Source: Martinezella rhizogenes
GTDB lineage: Bacteria; Pseudomonadota; Alphaproteobacteria; Rhizobiales; Rhizobiaceae
Length of the DNA: 64,000 bases
Assembly (NCBI RefSeq): GCF_027460065.1
Contig: NZ_JAPYZZ010000004.1
Location: 267,812-331,811, forward strand
Reading direction: 5' to 3'
Every line of letters starts with the position of its first letter. Position 1 is the first letter of the stretch. The translations under genes and the position numbers were made by a program. The notes under the pieces are model-generated. The model was not told the DNA's origin. It saw only the letters and a program-made list of their open reading frames with translations, and made no database searches. Positions 10,783-19,473 of this stretch are shown here, one piece after another.

Positions 10783-10910
10783 AGGCCAAGCTCCGGCAAT
10801 CAATCGTTCCATCGTGACATGGTGAGCGGACACAAATATGGCTCACGACGGAACGGAAAAGTCTTTGAACATGGCCGCAACAGCCACATGACGAATCGAG
10901 AAATGGGAAA

Positions 10911-10925
10911 CGCGGTTGAACCGCG
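10911..10925 (-). promoter_or_regulatory. Leader hairpin between micro-ORF and ABC exporter
   Basis: Near-perfect palindrome CGCGGTTGAACCGCG (six to seven paired bases, loop of one to three) nine bases beyond the stop of the micro-ORF at 10935-10991. On the minus strand it is followed by TTTCCCATTT, so it could act as a weak intrinsic terminator or an antiterminable attenuator. Confidence 0.45.
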
Positions 10926-10934
10926 GGGCAACAC

Positions 10935-10991
10935 CTAGGCCAGCAGCAGCGCTACCGGGGCCAGGAGGCGAATGCGAACGAAATTATCCAT
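10935..10991 (-). CDS. 18-codon micro-ORF, candidate leader peptide
   Basis: Encodes MDNFVRIRLLAPVALLLA from the ATG at 10991. An exceptionally good ribosome site (AAAGGAGG) lies five bases before the ATG, stronger than that of almost any other gene in the window, which is the main reason to call it. The peptide is basic then hydrophobic (Leu, Ala, Val). It ends 153 bases before the ABC exporter on the same strand, with a short GC hairpin in between. That layout recalls leader peptides whose translation or ribosome stalling controls drug-efflux genes, but it could also be a small membrane peptide in its own right. No known family recognised. Confidence 0.55.
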   Translation of the reverse strand: MDNFVRIRLLAPVALLLA

Positions 10992-11164
10992 AAGAACCTC
11001 CTTTGGCTGGTGTTGAAGATGTGGCCTTGTAGCGCAAAAATTAGTCATTGACCAGTCGGAAAGACACGGAATGCGCGAAAAAGCGTTCGTTTCAGCATAC
11101 GGGGCCAAACGGGCGGATTTACCCGCGAAGGCCTCCACCCCTCCCAAAATGCTGATGCGTCACC

Positions 11165-12040
11165 CTATTCAGCCGCGTCCTGCGACTGCGCGCCTTCATA
11201 TTCGCTTATCAACTCGGCCATGCCGGCCTGCGTGTGACGCTTCAGTTCCCGGCGATCGCTTGGCTGGGGCGCGAACGTCACGCTCAGGCCCGTGTCTCGC
11301 ACCGTGCCGATGGCGAAGGATGCACCGGACAACATGCGCACGCCCTCATGCAACCATAGCGGATCGGTGGCGAAATGCTGGCCGATGCCGACCACCACCG
11401 GAATGCCCTGCCAGTGCGACATGCGGTCGTAATGGATATGACCTGCCAAAATGCCGATGACATCATGCTCGAACAACAGCTCGTCCAGCGCTTCCGTATC
11501 GTCGAAGGACAGGGATTCCCATTCCGCCTCGGGACGGTCGAAATCGAGCGCCGGCGCATGGTGCATCACCAGCAGCTTCGGCAGTTCAGGGTGGTTTTCG
11601 AGTTCCTCCTCCAGCCATTCGATCTGGCCGGGTTCGAAAGCGCCACCGACCTTGCCCGGAACGCTGGTATCCATGACGATGATGTGGATACCGGCAATCA
11701 CCTCGGCATGGTCATAGGGCTCGTCCAGGCCCTCATGACGGCCGAGCATGACAGGGTAAAAGCCATCGCGGCGGTCATGATTGCCGAGCGCGAAAAGAAC
11801 AGGCACATCCAGTTCTGCCTCAGCCATCAGCCGCTTGAGTTCTTCATAGCTGCCGGCATCGCCCCGGTTGGTGAGGTCACCGCTGACGACGATGAATTCC
11901 GGCGGCGGCACCAGCGCCTTGATCTGATCAAGCGTAGCGGACAACGTGGCCGAGGTCTCGGAATAAAGATCATCATCCTGCACCTGCGGATTACCGATAT
12001 GCAGATCGGTCAGATGGACGAAATTGACCCGTTCGGACAT
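11165..12040 (-). CDS. Calcineurin-like metallophosphoesterase (3',5'-cyclic nucleotide phosphodiesterase type)
   Basis: 291 residues from the ATG at 12040. All five metal-binding blocks of the class are visible in order: LTDLHIG, VSGDLTNRG, LGNHDRRDGF, MHHAP and LAGHIHYDR. This arrangement matches the CpdA/GpdQ-like group that hydrolyses cyclic nucleotides or glycerophosphodiesters with two metal ions. Cytoplasmic, no signal peptide. It diverges from trmL across 235 bases and is the last gene read toward the ABC exporter group. Substrate is not determinable from sequence. Confidence 0.85.
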   Translation of the reverse strand: MSERVNFVHLTDLHIGNPQVQDDDLYSETSATLSATLDQIKALVPPPEFIVVSGDLTNRGDAGSYEELKRLMAEAELDVPVLFALGNHDRRDGFYPVMLGRHEGLDEPYDHAEVIAGIHIIVMDTSVPGKVGGAFEPGQIEWLEEELENHPELPKLLVMHHAPALDFDRPEAEWESLSFDDTEALDELLFEHDVIGILAGHIHYDRMSHWQGIPVVVGIGQHFATDPLWLHEGVRMLSGASFAIGTVRDTGLSVTFAPQPSDRRELKRHTQAGMAELISEYEGAQSQDAAE

Positions 12041-12275
12041 GGTTTTTTTCCCGTTTTGCTGCGCACAGAAATCCCATCCGAAACCGCCCTTGGGCGATTC
12101 CGGACCTTTTGATTTATCTGACGATAGGTTGGTTATTGGGTAACCTGCCTATGTGTCATGCGAATGAACATTCGGCGACCAACCGTCTTAAAAAGGCACT
12201 TTTCCCAGCCGCATCTGTCACAGGCCATTCACCCGTGATAATCGGTCTGACAGTCCCGAATGCGAAGAGAAGACC

Positions 12276-12761
12276 ATGCCAGATATTTTGCCTGAAACAG
12301 GGTCCAACATCCGGATCGCCCTCTACCAGCCGGATATTCCCGGCAATACGGGGACCATCCTGCGGCTGGCGGCGTGCCTTGGCCTTGGCGTCGACATCAT
12401 CGAGCCGGCCGGCTTCGATATTTCCGACCGCAATCTCAAACGGGCGGGCATGGATTATATCGCGGCGGCGGCGCTGACGCGCCATGTCAGCTGGGACCGT
12501 TTCGAGGAATGGCGGGCAACCACCGGTCGCCGCCTCGTTCTCGCCTCCACCAAGGCCGCCCTGCCCTATACTGATATCACCTATCGCGCCGATGATATCC
12601 TGCTCTTTGGCAGGGAAAGTGCCGGCGTGCCGGACCCTGTGCATGACAAGGCGGATGAGCGAATCATCATCCCGATGGTCGCCGGACAGCGCTCGATCAA
12701 CGTCGCCATGTCGGCGGCGATGGTCACCGGCGAGGCCTTGCGCCAGACGGCGTGGTCTTGA
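12276..12761 (+). CDS. trmL: tRNA (cytidine/uridine-34 2'-O)-methyltransferase
   Basis: SPOUT (trefoil-knot) methyltransferase that 2'-O-methylates the wobble base of tRNA-Leu isoacceptors using S-adenosylmethionine. 161 residues, normal for the family. Motif 1 is LYQPDIPGNTGTILRLAACLG, motif 2 LLFGRESAGVP, and motif 3 IIIPMVAGQRSINVAMSAAM with the conserved knot Ser-Leu/Ile-Asn. The ribosome site upstream is only a moderate purine stretch (GAAGAGAAGA). In many rhizobia trmL adjoins petABC; here about 8 kb separates them. Confidence 0.93.
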   Translation: MPDILPETGSNIRIALYQPDIPGNTGTILRLAACLGLGVDIIEPAGFDISDRNLKRAGMDYIAAAALTRHVSWDRFEEWRATTGRRLVLASTKAALPYTDITYRADDILLFGRESAGVPDPVHDKADERIIIPMVAGQRSINVAMSAAMVTGEALRQTAWS

Positions 12762-12934
12762 CCTGCCATCTTTGCAGCCAATTTTTCAGGCAAATATGAA
12801 AATTGACTGCTTTTACCGCGAAACTGTCGCAACACGGCCTGTACGGTGAGCGTGCGCGCTCCTATACTGATTAGCCGGACAATAAAAATCGCTCTCGCCG
12901 GGACCGTGCGCCGGCGGGCGTGAGGAGACGTCGC

Positions 12935-14587
12935 ATGCAATCCACCATTGTCATCGTCAACCTTCTCGGCGCCGTTGCGCTGCTGCTCTTCGGCCTTGCC
13001 CAAGTGAAGGACGGCGTCACCCGTGCTTTCGGCATGAAACTCCGAAGCGTGCTCGCCACCGGCACCCAGAATGGCCCGCGCTCCTTCTTTTCCGGCTTCT
13101 TCGCCACCGTCGCCCTGCAAAGTTCGACGGCGACGGCGCTGACCGTCGCCTCCTTCGCCGAACGCGACCTCATCAAGCCGCGCATGGCGCAGGTGGTGCT
13201 GCTTGGCGCCAATGTCGGCACCGCCGTTACCGCCTGGATCGTCGCGGCCGGCGTCGAATGGCTGTCGCCGCTGCTGATACTAGCGGGCATTATCCTTAAA
13301 AAGGGCAGTTCCAATGCCAGACAGGGCGGCGGAACCGCCGTCATCGGTATCGGCCTGATGCTTCTGTCGCTGCATCTCCTAAGTGGCGCGACCGAACCGA
13401 TGCGCGCCTCGCCGGCGCTCGGCGTCTTCATCGGCCTGCTTGATGGCGCATGGCCCGTCGCGCTGATCTTTTCCGCCGTGCTGGCTTTCGTCTCTTCTTC
13501 CAGTCTCGCCGTCGTGGTACTCATCCTGTCACTGGCCGCTACCGGCACGCTGTCCACCGGACTCATCATCGTTCTCATTCTCGGCGCCAATCTCGGCGGC
13601 GCCATTCCGCCCGTGATCGCCACGCTCTCCGGCCCGGCATCGGCGCGGCGCATCACCATCGGCAATCTCGTCGTTCGCACCATCGGCTGCCTGATTGCCA
13701 TGCCGCTCGCCTCCTATGGCGCAACGTATTTGCAGCAATTGCCGCTTTCGCCCGCCAAACTGCCTGTTGATGCCCACCTCATCTTCAACGTCATTCTGGC
13801 AACACTCGCCTGGCCTTTTTCCGGTGTGATATCCGATTTGATGGCAAAGCTCGTGCCGGGCGATCCGAAGGCTGAAGACGGCCCGAATTTCCTCGACCAG
13901 CAGGCGCTTGATATGCCGGTCGTGGCGCTTGCCAACGCCACCCGCGAAGTCCTGAGCGTCGGCGACAGCATCGAGCGGATGCTGATCCGCGCCGAAAACG
14001 CCTTCAAGCATAATGATCTGGCACCGCTTCAGGAAGTCTCCCTGCTGGAAAAGAAAGTCGACCGCCGCCAGCAGGAGGTGAAGGTCTATCTCTCGCAACT
14101 GGGCCGCAAGGGGCTGACCGACGAAGAAGCGCGCCGTTCGATCGCCATCATCGATTATGCGATCAATCTCGAACATATCGGCGATATCATCGAAAAGGGC
14201 ATCTGCGAGCAGATCCGCAAGAAGGTGCTGAACAGCTTCAAATTTTCCGATGACGGCTATGAAGAGCTGAAAACCCTGTTCGACATGACCATCGAGAACC
14301 TGCGCGCCGCCCAGAGCATTCTGGTGACCGGCGACTTCGAGCTTGCCCGCCGGCTGATGGAAAGCAAGGTGGATATACGCCGCCTCGAAAAACAGTCCTC
14401 CAACCGCCATCTGGAGCGTCTGCGTGACGGGCTGGCGGAAAGCATGCAGACAAGTTCGCTGCATCTCGACATGCTGCGGGATTTGAAGCGCATCAACGCT
14501 CATATTGTAACGGTGGCGCATCCCATTCTGGATGAAAGCGGTGTGCTGATTGAAAGCCGCCTGCGTTACGCCGAACCGCGCGCCTGA
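12935..14587 (+). CDS. Na+/phosphate cotransporter with C-terminal PhoU-like domain
   Basis: 550 residues from the ATG at 12935 (GAGGAG well placed). The N-terminal about 310 residues contain two inverted Na/Pi repeats; the first keeps the signature LQSSTATALT, the second is a more divergent VSSSSLAVVVLIL. The C-terminal about 200 residues form a helical PhoU-like domain with heptad character (EEARRSIAIIDYAINLEHIGDIIEKG). Family members import phosphate with sodium across the inner membrane, low-affinity and usually constitutive. No pst/phoB-type neighbours are present. Confidence 0.9.
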   Translation: MQSTIVIVNLLGAVALLLFGLAQVKDGVTRAFGMKLRSVLATGTQNGPRSFFSGFFATVALQSSTATALTVASFAERDLIKPRMAQVVLLGANVGTAVTAWIVAAGVEWLSPLLILAGIILKKGSSNARQGGGTAVIGIGLMLLSLHLLSGATEPMRASPALGVFIGLLDGAWPVALIFSAVLAFVSSSSLAVVVLILSLAATGTLSTGLIIVLILGANLGGAIPPVIATLSGPASARRITIGNLVVRTIGCLIAMPLASYGATYLQQLPLSPAKLPVDAHLIFNVILATLAWPFSGVISDLMAKLVPGDPKAEDGPNFLDQQALDMPVVALANATREVLSVGDSIERMLIRAENAFKHNDLAPLQEVSLLEKKVDRRQQEVKVYLSQLGRKGLTDEEARRSIAIIDYAINLEHIGDIIEKGICEQIRKKVLNSFKFSDDGYEELKTLFDMTIENLRAAQSILVTGDFELARRLMESKVDIRRLEKQSSNRHLERLRDGLAESMQTSSLHLDMLRDLKRINAHIVTVAHPILDESGVLIESRLRYAEPRA

Positions 14588-14594
14588 TTCTATT

Positions 14595-14867
14595 TCAATC
14601 GGCAGAGGGCAGACGCCGCATGGTGAATTCGATGCGGTCGCCTTCCAGCTGCCGCCAGCTTTCCACTTCCGTCCAATAGGCGGCCTTGGGAAAGCTGTCG
14701 AACCATTCGCGCGCCTTGGCGCGGGCCTCCTCACGCCCAAGACAGAAGGTCTGGCGCACGAACATGCCGTCACGCTTCTGTTCGCCGCCGGCGCTTTCGC
14801 GTTCCCTGCGGTGATTGGCAATCCTGCGCTTCAGCCCGTCGAGGGGCGGTCCGGCAAATTTCGTCAT
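14595..14867 (-). CDS. Conserved small hypothetical protein
   Basis: 90 residues from the ATG at 14867 (AGAGGTGA about six bases upstream; an in-frame earlier start at 14885 lacks a site). Soluble, charged: an Arg-rich N-terminal helix, then a central segment with FVRQTFCLGREEARAKAREWFDSFP and a terminal beta-rich stretch. No signal peptide or membrane segment and no family recognised. It converges with the Na/Pi transporter (seven bases apart) and diverges from hemF, a position that hints at no shared function. Confidence 0.65.
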   Translation of the reverse strand: MTKFAGPPLDGLKRRIANHRRERESAGGEQKRDGMFVRQTFCLGREEARAKAREWFDSFPKAAYWTEVESWRQLEGDRIEFTMRRLPSAD

Positions 14868-14998
14868 GATATTCACCTCTGGCACCTACATCGATAAAGA
14901 TAGTGTCGGCGCGCCGCCTTGGCGAGTCGAATTTGTGCGCGGCGCAAACACCTGCTAGACGCGGCGGGCAACAGACTTCACCGCAGGAGAGAGAAGAT

Positions 14999-15910
14999 AT
15001 GGAACGGCCAATCTTGCCGAAGGGCTTGCCCGAGGACATCGAAGACAAGAAGGCCGTTGCCCAGGCGTGGTTCCAGCATCTGCGCGACACCATCGTCGCC
15101 TCCTTCGAAACCCTGGAAGACGAACTCACCGGTCCTCTGTCCGATCAGGAGCCCGGCCGCTTCGTGCAGAAGGACTGGCTGCGCGACAATGGCGAGGGCG
15201 GCGGCGGCAAGATGTCGATGATGGAAGGCCGCGTCTTCGAAAAGGTTGGCGTGCACACCTCCACCGTCTATGGAGAGTTCTCGCCCGAGTTCCGCAAGCA
15301 GATACCCGGTGCGGAAGAAGACCCGCGCTTCTGGGCGTCGGGCCTTTCGCTCATCGCCCATCCGGTCAATCCCAATGTGCCGGCCGTGCACATGAACACC
15401 CGCATGGTCGTCACCACCAGCCATTGGTTCGGTGGCGGCGCGGATCTGACGCCGGTGCTCGGCCGCAGGCGAACGCAGCAGGACCCGGATACCCAGCTGT
15501 TCCACCGCGCCTTCGAAATCACCTGCAATCGCCATCCGGTCGCCGATTATCCGCGGTACAAGAGCTGGTGCGACGAATATTTCTTCCTGAAGCACCGCGA
15601 CGAGCCGCGTGGCACCGGCGGCATCTTTTTCGACTGGCTGCACCCTGAAGAGGAGAAAGGCGGCTGGGACGCCAATTTCACCTTCGTGCAGGATGTCGGC
15701 CGCGCATTCAACCTCGTCTATCCGAAAATCGTCCGCGCCAATTTCAACCAGAACTGGACGGAAGAGGATCGCGACGAGCAGCTCATCCGCCGCGGCCGCT
15801 ACGTGGAATTCAACCTGCTTTACGATCGCGGCACGATCTTCGGCCTAAAGACCGGCGGCAATGTCGAATCGATTCTCTCCTCCCTGCCACCGGTGGTCCG
15901 CTGGCCTTAA
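14999..15910 (+). CDS. hemF: Oxygen-dependent coproporphyrinogen III oxidase
   Basis: Converts coproporphyrinogen III to protoporphyrinogen IX with O2 in haem synthesis. 303 residues from the ATG at 14999, full length for the family (GGAGAGAG ribosome site). Conserved blocks are [19 protein letters not shown], the HMNTRM and [10 protein letters not shown] segments, [22 protein letters not shown] with the active-site region, and [20 protein letters not shown] near the end. Cytoplasmic homodimer. The oxygen-independent counterpart (hemN) is not in this window. Confidence 0.97.
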   Translation: MERPILPKGLPEDIEDKKAVAQAWFQHLRDTIVASFETLEDELTGPLSDQEPGRFVQKDWLRDNGEGGGGKMSMMEGRVFEKVGVHTSTVYGEFSPEFRKQIPGAEEDPRFWASGLSLIAHPVNPNVPAVHMNTRMVVTTSHWFGGGADLTPVLGRRRTQQDPDTQLFHRAFEITCNRHPVADYPRYKSWCDEYFFLKHRDEPRGTGGIFFDWLHPEEEKGGWDANFTFVQDVGRAFNLVYPKIVRANFNQNWTEEDRDEQLIRRGRYVEFNLLYDRGTIFGLKTGGNVESILSSLPPVVRWP

Positions 15911-16032
15911 AAAACCTCACGCAAATTTGACGCTCATCAGCCAATTTGTCGCAAATAGCGCAAATTAGGACTTATGGAAAAACCAAGGCAGTGGTAGTCT
16001 CCTCCCGCAGACGTACTGGAGGAGCTATCGTC

Positions 16033-16299
16033 ATGATTACTTCGAACAGCATGCCTATTTCTGCTTCCCCCGAGGCAGCACAGCAATCCATCGATACCCC
16101 CGAATTGATTGACCGCCTGGCCGCGGAAATGCGTGCTACGGGCGATCGCGAACTGCCGCATTCCTTTTATGTCGAACAGGTAAAACGCACGCTGGCCGGC
16201 AAGACGGTGAAGCGTGCCGATAATGACGAAATGCCTCGTACAAAAATCCCGGCAGCGGGCACATCCTCTGTTTTCCAATGCTGGGCAATGCCCGAATAG
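16033..16299 (+). CDS. Small hypothetical protein
   Basis: 88 residues from the ATG at 16033, with GGAGGAG eight to nine bases upstream. Polar and soluble; contains SIDTPELIDRLAAEMRATGDRELPHSFYVEQVKRTLAGK, which looks like a short helical domain, then a weakly structured tail. No family recognised with confidence. It sits between hemF and the DUF1059 gene on the same strand. Confidence 0.6.
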   Translation: MITSNSMPISASPEAAQQSIDTPELIDRLAAEMRATGDRELPHSFYVEQVKRTLAGKTVKRADNDEMPRTKIPAAGTSSVFQCWAMPE

Positions 16300-16342
16300 G
16301 GGCCCGAATGGGGGCCTGAACAGGTTCGGCGGACGCCGCTCT

Positions 16343-16367
16343 GGAACATAAGCGGCGAACGTTCGTT
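16343..16367 (+). promoter_or_regulatory. EcfG (general stress response) promoter
   Basis: GGAAC at 16343-16347, a 16-base spacer, and CGTT at 16364-16367: an exact match to the promoter consensus of the alphaproteobacterial general stress sigma factor EcfG. It would start transcription near 16374, about 55 bases upstream of the DUF1059 gene. Confidence 0.7.
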
Positions 16368-16428
16368 TCTTGTCGGGGGGACAGCATCACATCAATGCTG
16401 TTCCCCGCTTGAACAGGGAGGCAAGACC

Positions 16429-16614
16429 ATGAGACTTTTTGAATGTGGAACGCTTGTTCCCGGCTGTGCCTGGCACACCCGCGCCGACGATGACGCGGAA
16501 GTGGTGCGCCGTACCGTGGACCATATGCGCTCAGCCCACGGCGAAACCATCATCCGTGAAAACATGATCGAAAACATCAAATCGCGCATCCGCGACGAGG
16601 CAAATGCGGCTTAG
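16429..16614 (+). CDS. DUF1059 family small protein
   Basis: 61 residues with the family pattern of an N-terminal F-x-C-G, a G-C-x-W motif, then D-x-x-E-V and a His-containing helix (VVRRTVDHMRSAHG). Function is not established; the two cysteines and histidines could bind metal. GGGAGG precedes the ATG by about eight bases. The exact GGAAC-N16-CGTT promoter upstream indicates control by the general stress sigma factor. A palindromic repeat lies just downstream. Confidence 0.85.
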   Translation: MRLFECGTLVPGCAWHTRADDDAEVVRRTVDHMRSAHGETIIRENMIENIKSRIRDEANAA

Positions 16615-16655
16615 CGCATTTGCCCGAAGGCGCCATTTCGGGTGCTACCACCCAC

Positions 16656-16771
16656 CCTCATCCCTGTGCTTGTCACAGGGATCCAGCCAGCCCAAGTCCT
16701 TGGGCTGAAAAGACCCCTCCGCCGCACAGACACGCGTCGGCTGGATTCCTGTGACAAGCACAGGAATGAGG
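16656..16771. repeat. Palindromic intergenic repeat, family A, copy 1
   Basis: Inverted repeat with 33-base arms (16656-16688 and 16739-16771, two mismatches) around a core holding a smaller hairpin (AGCCCAAG/TTGGGCT). A second copy with nearly identical arms lies at 28277-28393. It sits between the convergent ends of the DUF1059 and cca genes. It has no coding capacity and no visible target-site duplication. Confidence 0.9.
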
Positions 16772-16783
16772 TAGAACACGGCT

Positions 16784-18037
16784 TCAATTCTCAAGCATAT
16801 CCTTCAGCCGGGCGGTCAGCGCTGCCCGGTCAAGTGAGAAATTGACGTCGATCCACTTTTCTTCGAGGCTTTTCAGCACCTCGCCCACCTTCGGACCGGC
16901 CTCGACGCCGGCGGCCATCACATCGGCACCGCTCAGCGGGAAACCCGGCTTGCGGAACTTCTCTGCCCTCGTCAGCAACGTCGAAAGGCGCGCGACCTTG
17001 TGCATGGCATCACCGGCCGAAAGATCGGCACGGGCGGCGGCAAGCGCGAGTTTCAGCCGTGCCTTCACACCTTCGACGCCCTGACGGTAAAGCAACCGAT
17101 CAAGCGCCGTTTCCTTCATTTCGGGGTCGGCGGCAGGGGCGGAGGCCCAATGGGTCAGATAACTCGCCTCGGCCTTCGATAGTCTCAGCCTTGCAGCAAG
17201 GGCCGCCAGCCTGTCCCGATCCGGGGGCAGAATGGCGGCAAGCCGCAGTAGCGGGTCCACTGCCCAGCCGAGCGCCTGTTCGGCCGCGACCAGCCCGTGA
17301 ATGGCGTCGATACCCCATTTTTCCGTTTCGGGAAGGATTTCGGAGAGAACACCCGACTGCCGCATCCACAGAAGAGCGCGCGAGGGATCACGCGCGGAAA
17401 GCAGCTTCTTTACCTCGCTCCACACCCGCTCGGCGGAAAGCGTCGCCAGCTTGTCCTTGGCGCGAGCGCTTGCCCTCAGGCCATCGGCATCCGGGCGGCC
17501 GGCACCATAATGGGCAAAAAAACGGAAAAAGCGGAGAATCCGCAGGTAGTCTTCGGCAATACGCGTCGTCGCATCACCGATGAAACGCACAGTGCGGGTT
17601 TCAATATCGGGAAAACCGCCGATGAGATCGATGATCTCGCCCTTTTCGTCGGCGTAGAGGGCATTGATGGTGAGGTCGCGACGTTCCGCATCGGTCTGCC
17701 AGTCGGTGCCGAAAGCCACCTGCGCGTGGCGGCCATTGGTCTCGACATCGCGCCGCAGCGTCGTCACCTCGTAACCCTCGCCATCCATGACAAGCGTCAC
17801 CGTGCCATGGTCGATGCCGGTCGGCACAACCTTGATACCCGCCGCCTTTGCCCGCGTAACCACCACGTCAGGAGTTAGCGTCGTTGCCATGTCGACATCG
17901 ACGACCGGCAGGTCCATCAGCGCATTGCGCACCGCGCCGCCGACGATCCGCACCTCGCCGCCATCGGCATTCAGAAGCGTAAAGATGCGCTTCAGCGCCG
18001 GTTTTTCAAACCAGTCCCGCCCGGCAAGGCTATTCAT
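16784..18037 (-). CDS. cca: CCA tRNA nucleotidyltransferase / poly(A) polymerase family protein
   Basis: 417 residues. N-terminal nucleotidyltransferase domain with VRIVGGAVRNALMDLPVVDVDMATT (metal-binding D-x-D in VDVD), followed by RRDLTINALYAD and the FIGDATTRIAEDYLRILRFFRF neck, then a helical C-terminal body. This class adds or repairs the 3'-CCA of tRNAs. The ATG at 18037 overlaps the stop of the NUDIX gene by four bases (ATGA), so translation is coupled; the longer frame to 18088 is spurious. Confidence 0.9.
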   Translation of the reverse strand: MNSLAGRDWFEKPALKRIFTLLNADGGEVRIVGGAVRNALMDLPVVDVDMATTLTPDVVVTRAKAAGIKVVPTGIDHGTVTLVMDGEGYEVTTLRRDVETNGRHAQVAFGTDWQTDAERRDLTINALYADEKGEIIDLIGGFPDIETRTVRFIGDATTRIAEDYLRILRFFRFFAHYGAGRPDADGLRASARAKDKLATLSAERVWSEVKKLLSARDPSRALLWMRQSGVLSEILPETEKWGIDAIHGLVAAEQALGWAVDPLLRLAAILPPDRDRLAALAARLRLSKAEASYLTHWASAPAADPEMKETALDRLLYRQGVEGVKARLKLALAAARADLSAGDAMHKVARLSTLLTRAEKFRKPGFPLSGADVMAAGVEAGPKVGEVLKSLEEKWIDVNFSLDRAALTARLKDMLEN

Positions 18038-18672
18038 GTATAAAACCTCTCGTAAATCGTTCGCACGATGCCCGCCGTAATGCCCCAAATATAGCGTTCG
18101 CCATAGGGCATTTCGTAGAAAAACCGCTCCTTCCCCTGAAAGATGCGGCTGCCGCGCCCGTGATTGGCCGGGTCCATCAGGAAGGACAACGGCACCTCGA
18201 AAACCTCATCCACTTCAGTGGGATTGAGCGTCAAATCAAAACCGGGGCGGATGACTGACAGCACCGGCTTGATGCGAAATCCCGTCCCGGAAATGTAATC
18301 CGGTAACCGTCCAACCGTTTCCACGAAAGACCGCGAAAGACCGATTTCCTCTTCGGTCTCGCGCAGCGCTGCCTCTTCCGGCGTGCGATCCTCGGCATCG
18401 ATGCCGCCGCCGGGAAAGGAAATCTGGCCGGAATGCTGGCGCAGCGTTGCCGTACGCTGAGTGAAGATCACCCGTGCATCGTTGCCATCGTCGATAACCG
18501 GTATCAGCACGGCGGCATCCTTCAGCCGGATGCCGTTACCAGAGAGCACTACGCCCGGATTGAGCACATGGTCGCCATTTTCCCGCTCGGCCACGCCTTC
18601 ACCGTCCTGCAGCACGCGGCGGCGGAAATCGCTAGCGGTAAATGCCTTGAGGCCCATTGTCGTCATCGTCAT
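18034..18672 (-). CDS. NUDIX hydrolase, CoA pyrophosphatase-like
   Basis: 212 residues. The NUDIX box GGGIDAEDRTPEEAALRE and TEEEIGL is complete at about residues 88-112, and the flanking segments (SGQISFPGG upstream, PVLSVIRPGF downstream) resemble the NudL/YeaB group that cleaves CoA and derivatives. Its start overlaps the stop of the DUF1285 gene and its stop overlaps the start of cca, each by the sequence ATGA, giving a three-gene coupled unit. Substrate specificity is inferred only from the group. Confidence 0.88.
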   Translation of the reverse strand: MTMTTMGLKAFTASDFRRRVLQDGEGVAERENGDHVLNPGVVLSGNGIRLKDAAVLIPVIDDGNDARVIFTQRTATLRQHSGQISFPGGGIDAEDRTPEEAALRETEEEIGLSRSFVETVGRLPDYISGTGFRIKPVLSVIRPGFDLTLNPTEVDEVFEVPLSFLMDPANHGRGSRIFQGKERFFYEMPYGERYIWGITAGIVRTIYERFYT

Positions 18673-19298
18673 TGCGAAAGCCGTTCCAGTTCCTTGGCGG
18701 GCATCATGGCAAAGATCATCCCGCCGGAGCGCAGGGCAAACATCTCAACGCCATCCACGTCGATCACCTCGCCAAGGGCGACGAGATCATACATCACAGC
18801 CCGCGAGACGAGCGCTTCCAGCCGCCCGCGCACCAGAATATAGGGCTTCAATTCACGGTTTTCGCCGAAAATCTCAAAGCGCAGCGGATGCTCCGGTCCC
18901 GCCTCCACCACGTCGCCGACATTGGTGCGGAAGGTCAGCAGCGGCTCGCCGTCCTCGTCTCCCGCAGTCGCCTTCATCTCCACGGCCACGAAAGGCGCAT
19001 CCACCACGCGGATGCCCACTTTTTCCACAGGAGTTACGAGATAGGTTTTGCCATCCTCATCCTTGCGCAGAACCGTGGAAAACAGCCGCACCAGAGGTGC
19101 CCTGCCGATGGGGGTGCCGAGATAGAACCATGTGCCATCGGCCCGGATTTCCATGTCGAGATCGCCGCAAAAAGGCGGATTCCAGCGCTCCACCGGGGCC
19201 GGTCCGCGCTTGGCGTCACCGGTCTGTTCGGCGGCGCGGGAAATCATCGCCGCAAGCCCTGCCGCATCACCAGCCGAATTTATCGTCTCCGCTGCCAT
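18669..19298 (-). CDS. DUF1285 family protein
   Basis: 209 residues, predicted soluble and beta-rich. Family-typical segments are WNPPFCGDLDMEIRADGTWFYLGTPIGR and VTPVEKVGIRVVDAPFVAVEM. The function of DUF1285 is unknown. It heads the coupled DUF1285-NUDIX-cca set and diverges from the MoxR operon across 175 bases; that adjacency to MoxR-type operons is common in rhizobia to my knowledge and suggests a shared envelope or stress role. Confidence 0.85.
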   Translation of the reverse strand: MAAETINSAGDAAGLAAMISRAAEQTGDAKRGPAPVERWNPPFCGDLDMEIRADGTWFYLGTPIGRAPLVRLFSTVLRKDEDGKTYLVTPVEKVGIRVVDAPFVAVEMKATAGDEDGEPLLTFRTNVGDVVEAGPEHPLRFEIFGENRELKPYILVRGRLEALVSRAVMYDLVALGEVIDVDGVEMFALRSGGMIFAMMPAKELERLSQ

Positions 19299-19473
19299 AT
19301 TCGAGTCTCGCTTTGCCGATAAGGAAATACTAAGTCACGACATAGTCATTCGAATGGCGCTTGTCAGCGGCCAAGAGAGCAATAAGCTATATGCAGCGCA
19401 AAATCCGTCCCGACCTGCTACCAGCAAAACCGGGATGCGACTGTGAGAGCGGCGAAGGTATGAGGAGAGCGAC

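Noticed and set aside
8890-10938. 682-codon plus-strand frame opposite the ABC exporter
   Set aside because: Mirror of a well-supported ABC transporter; composition is His/Arg/Gln-rich as typical of such shadows.
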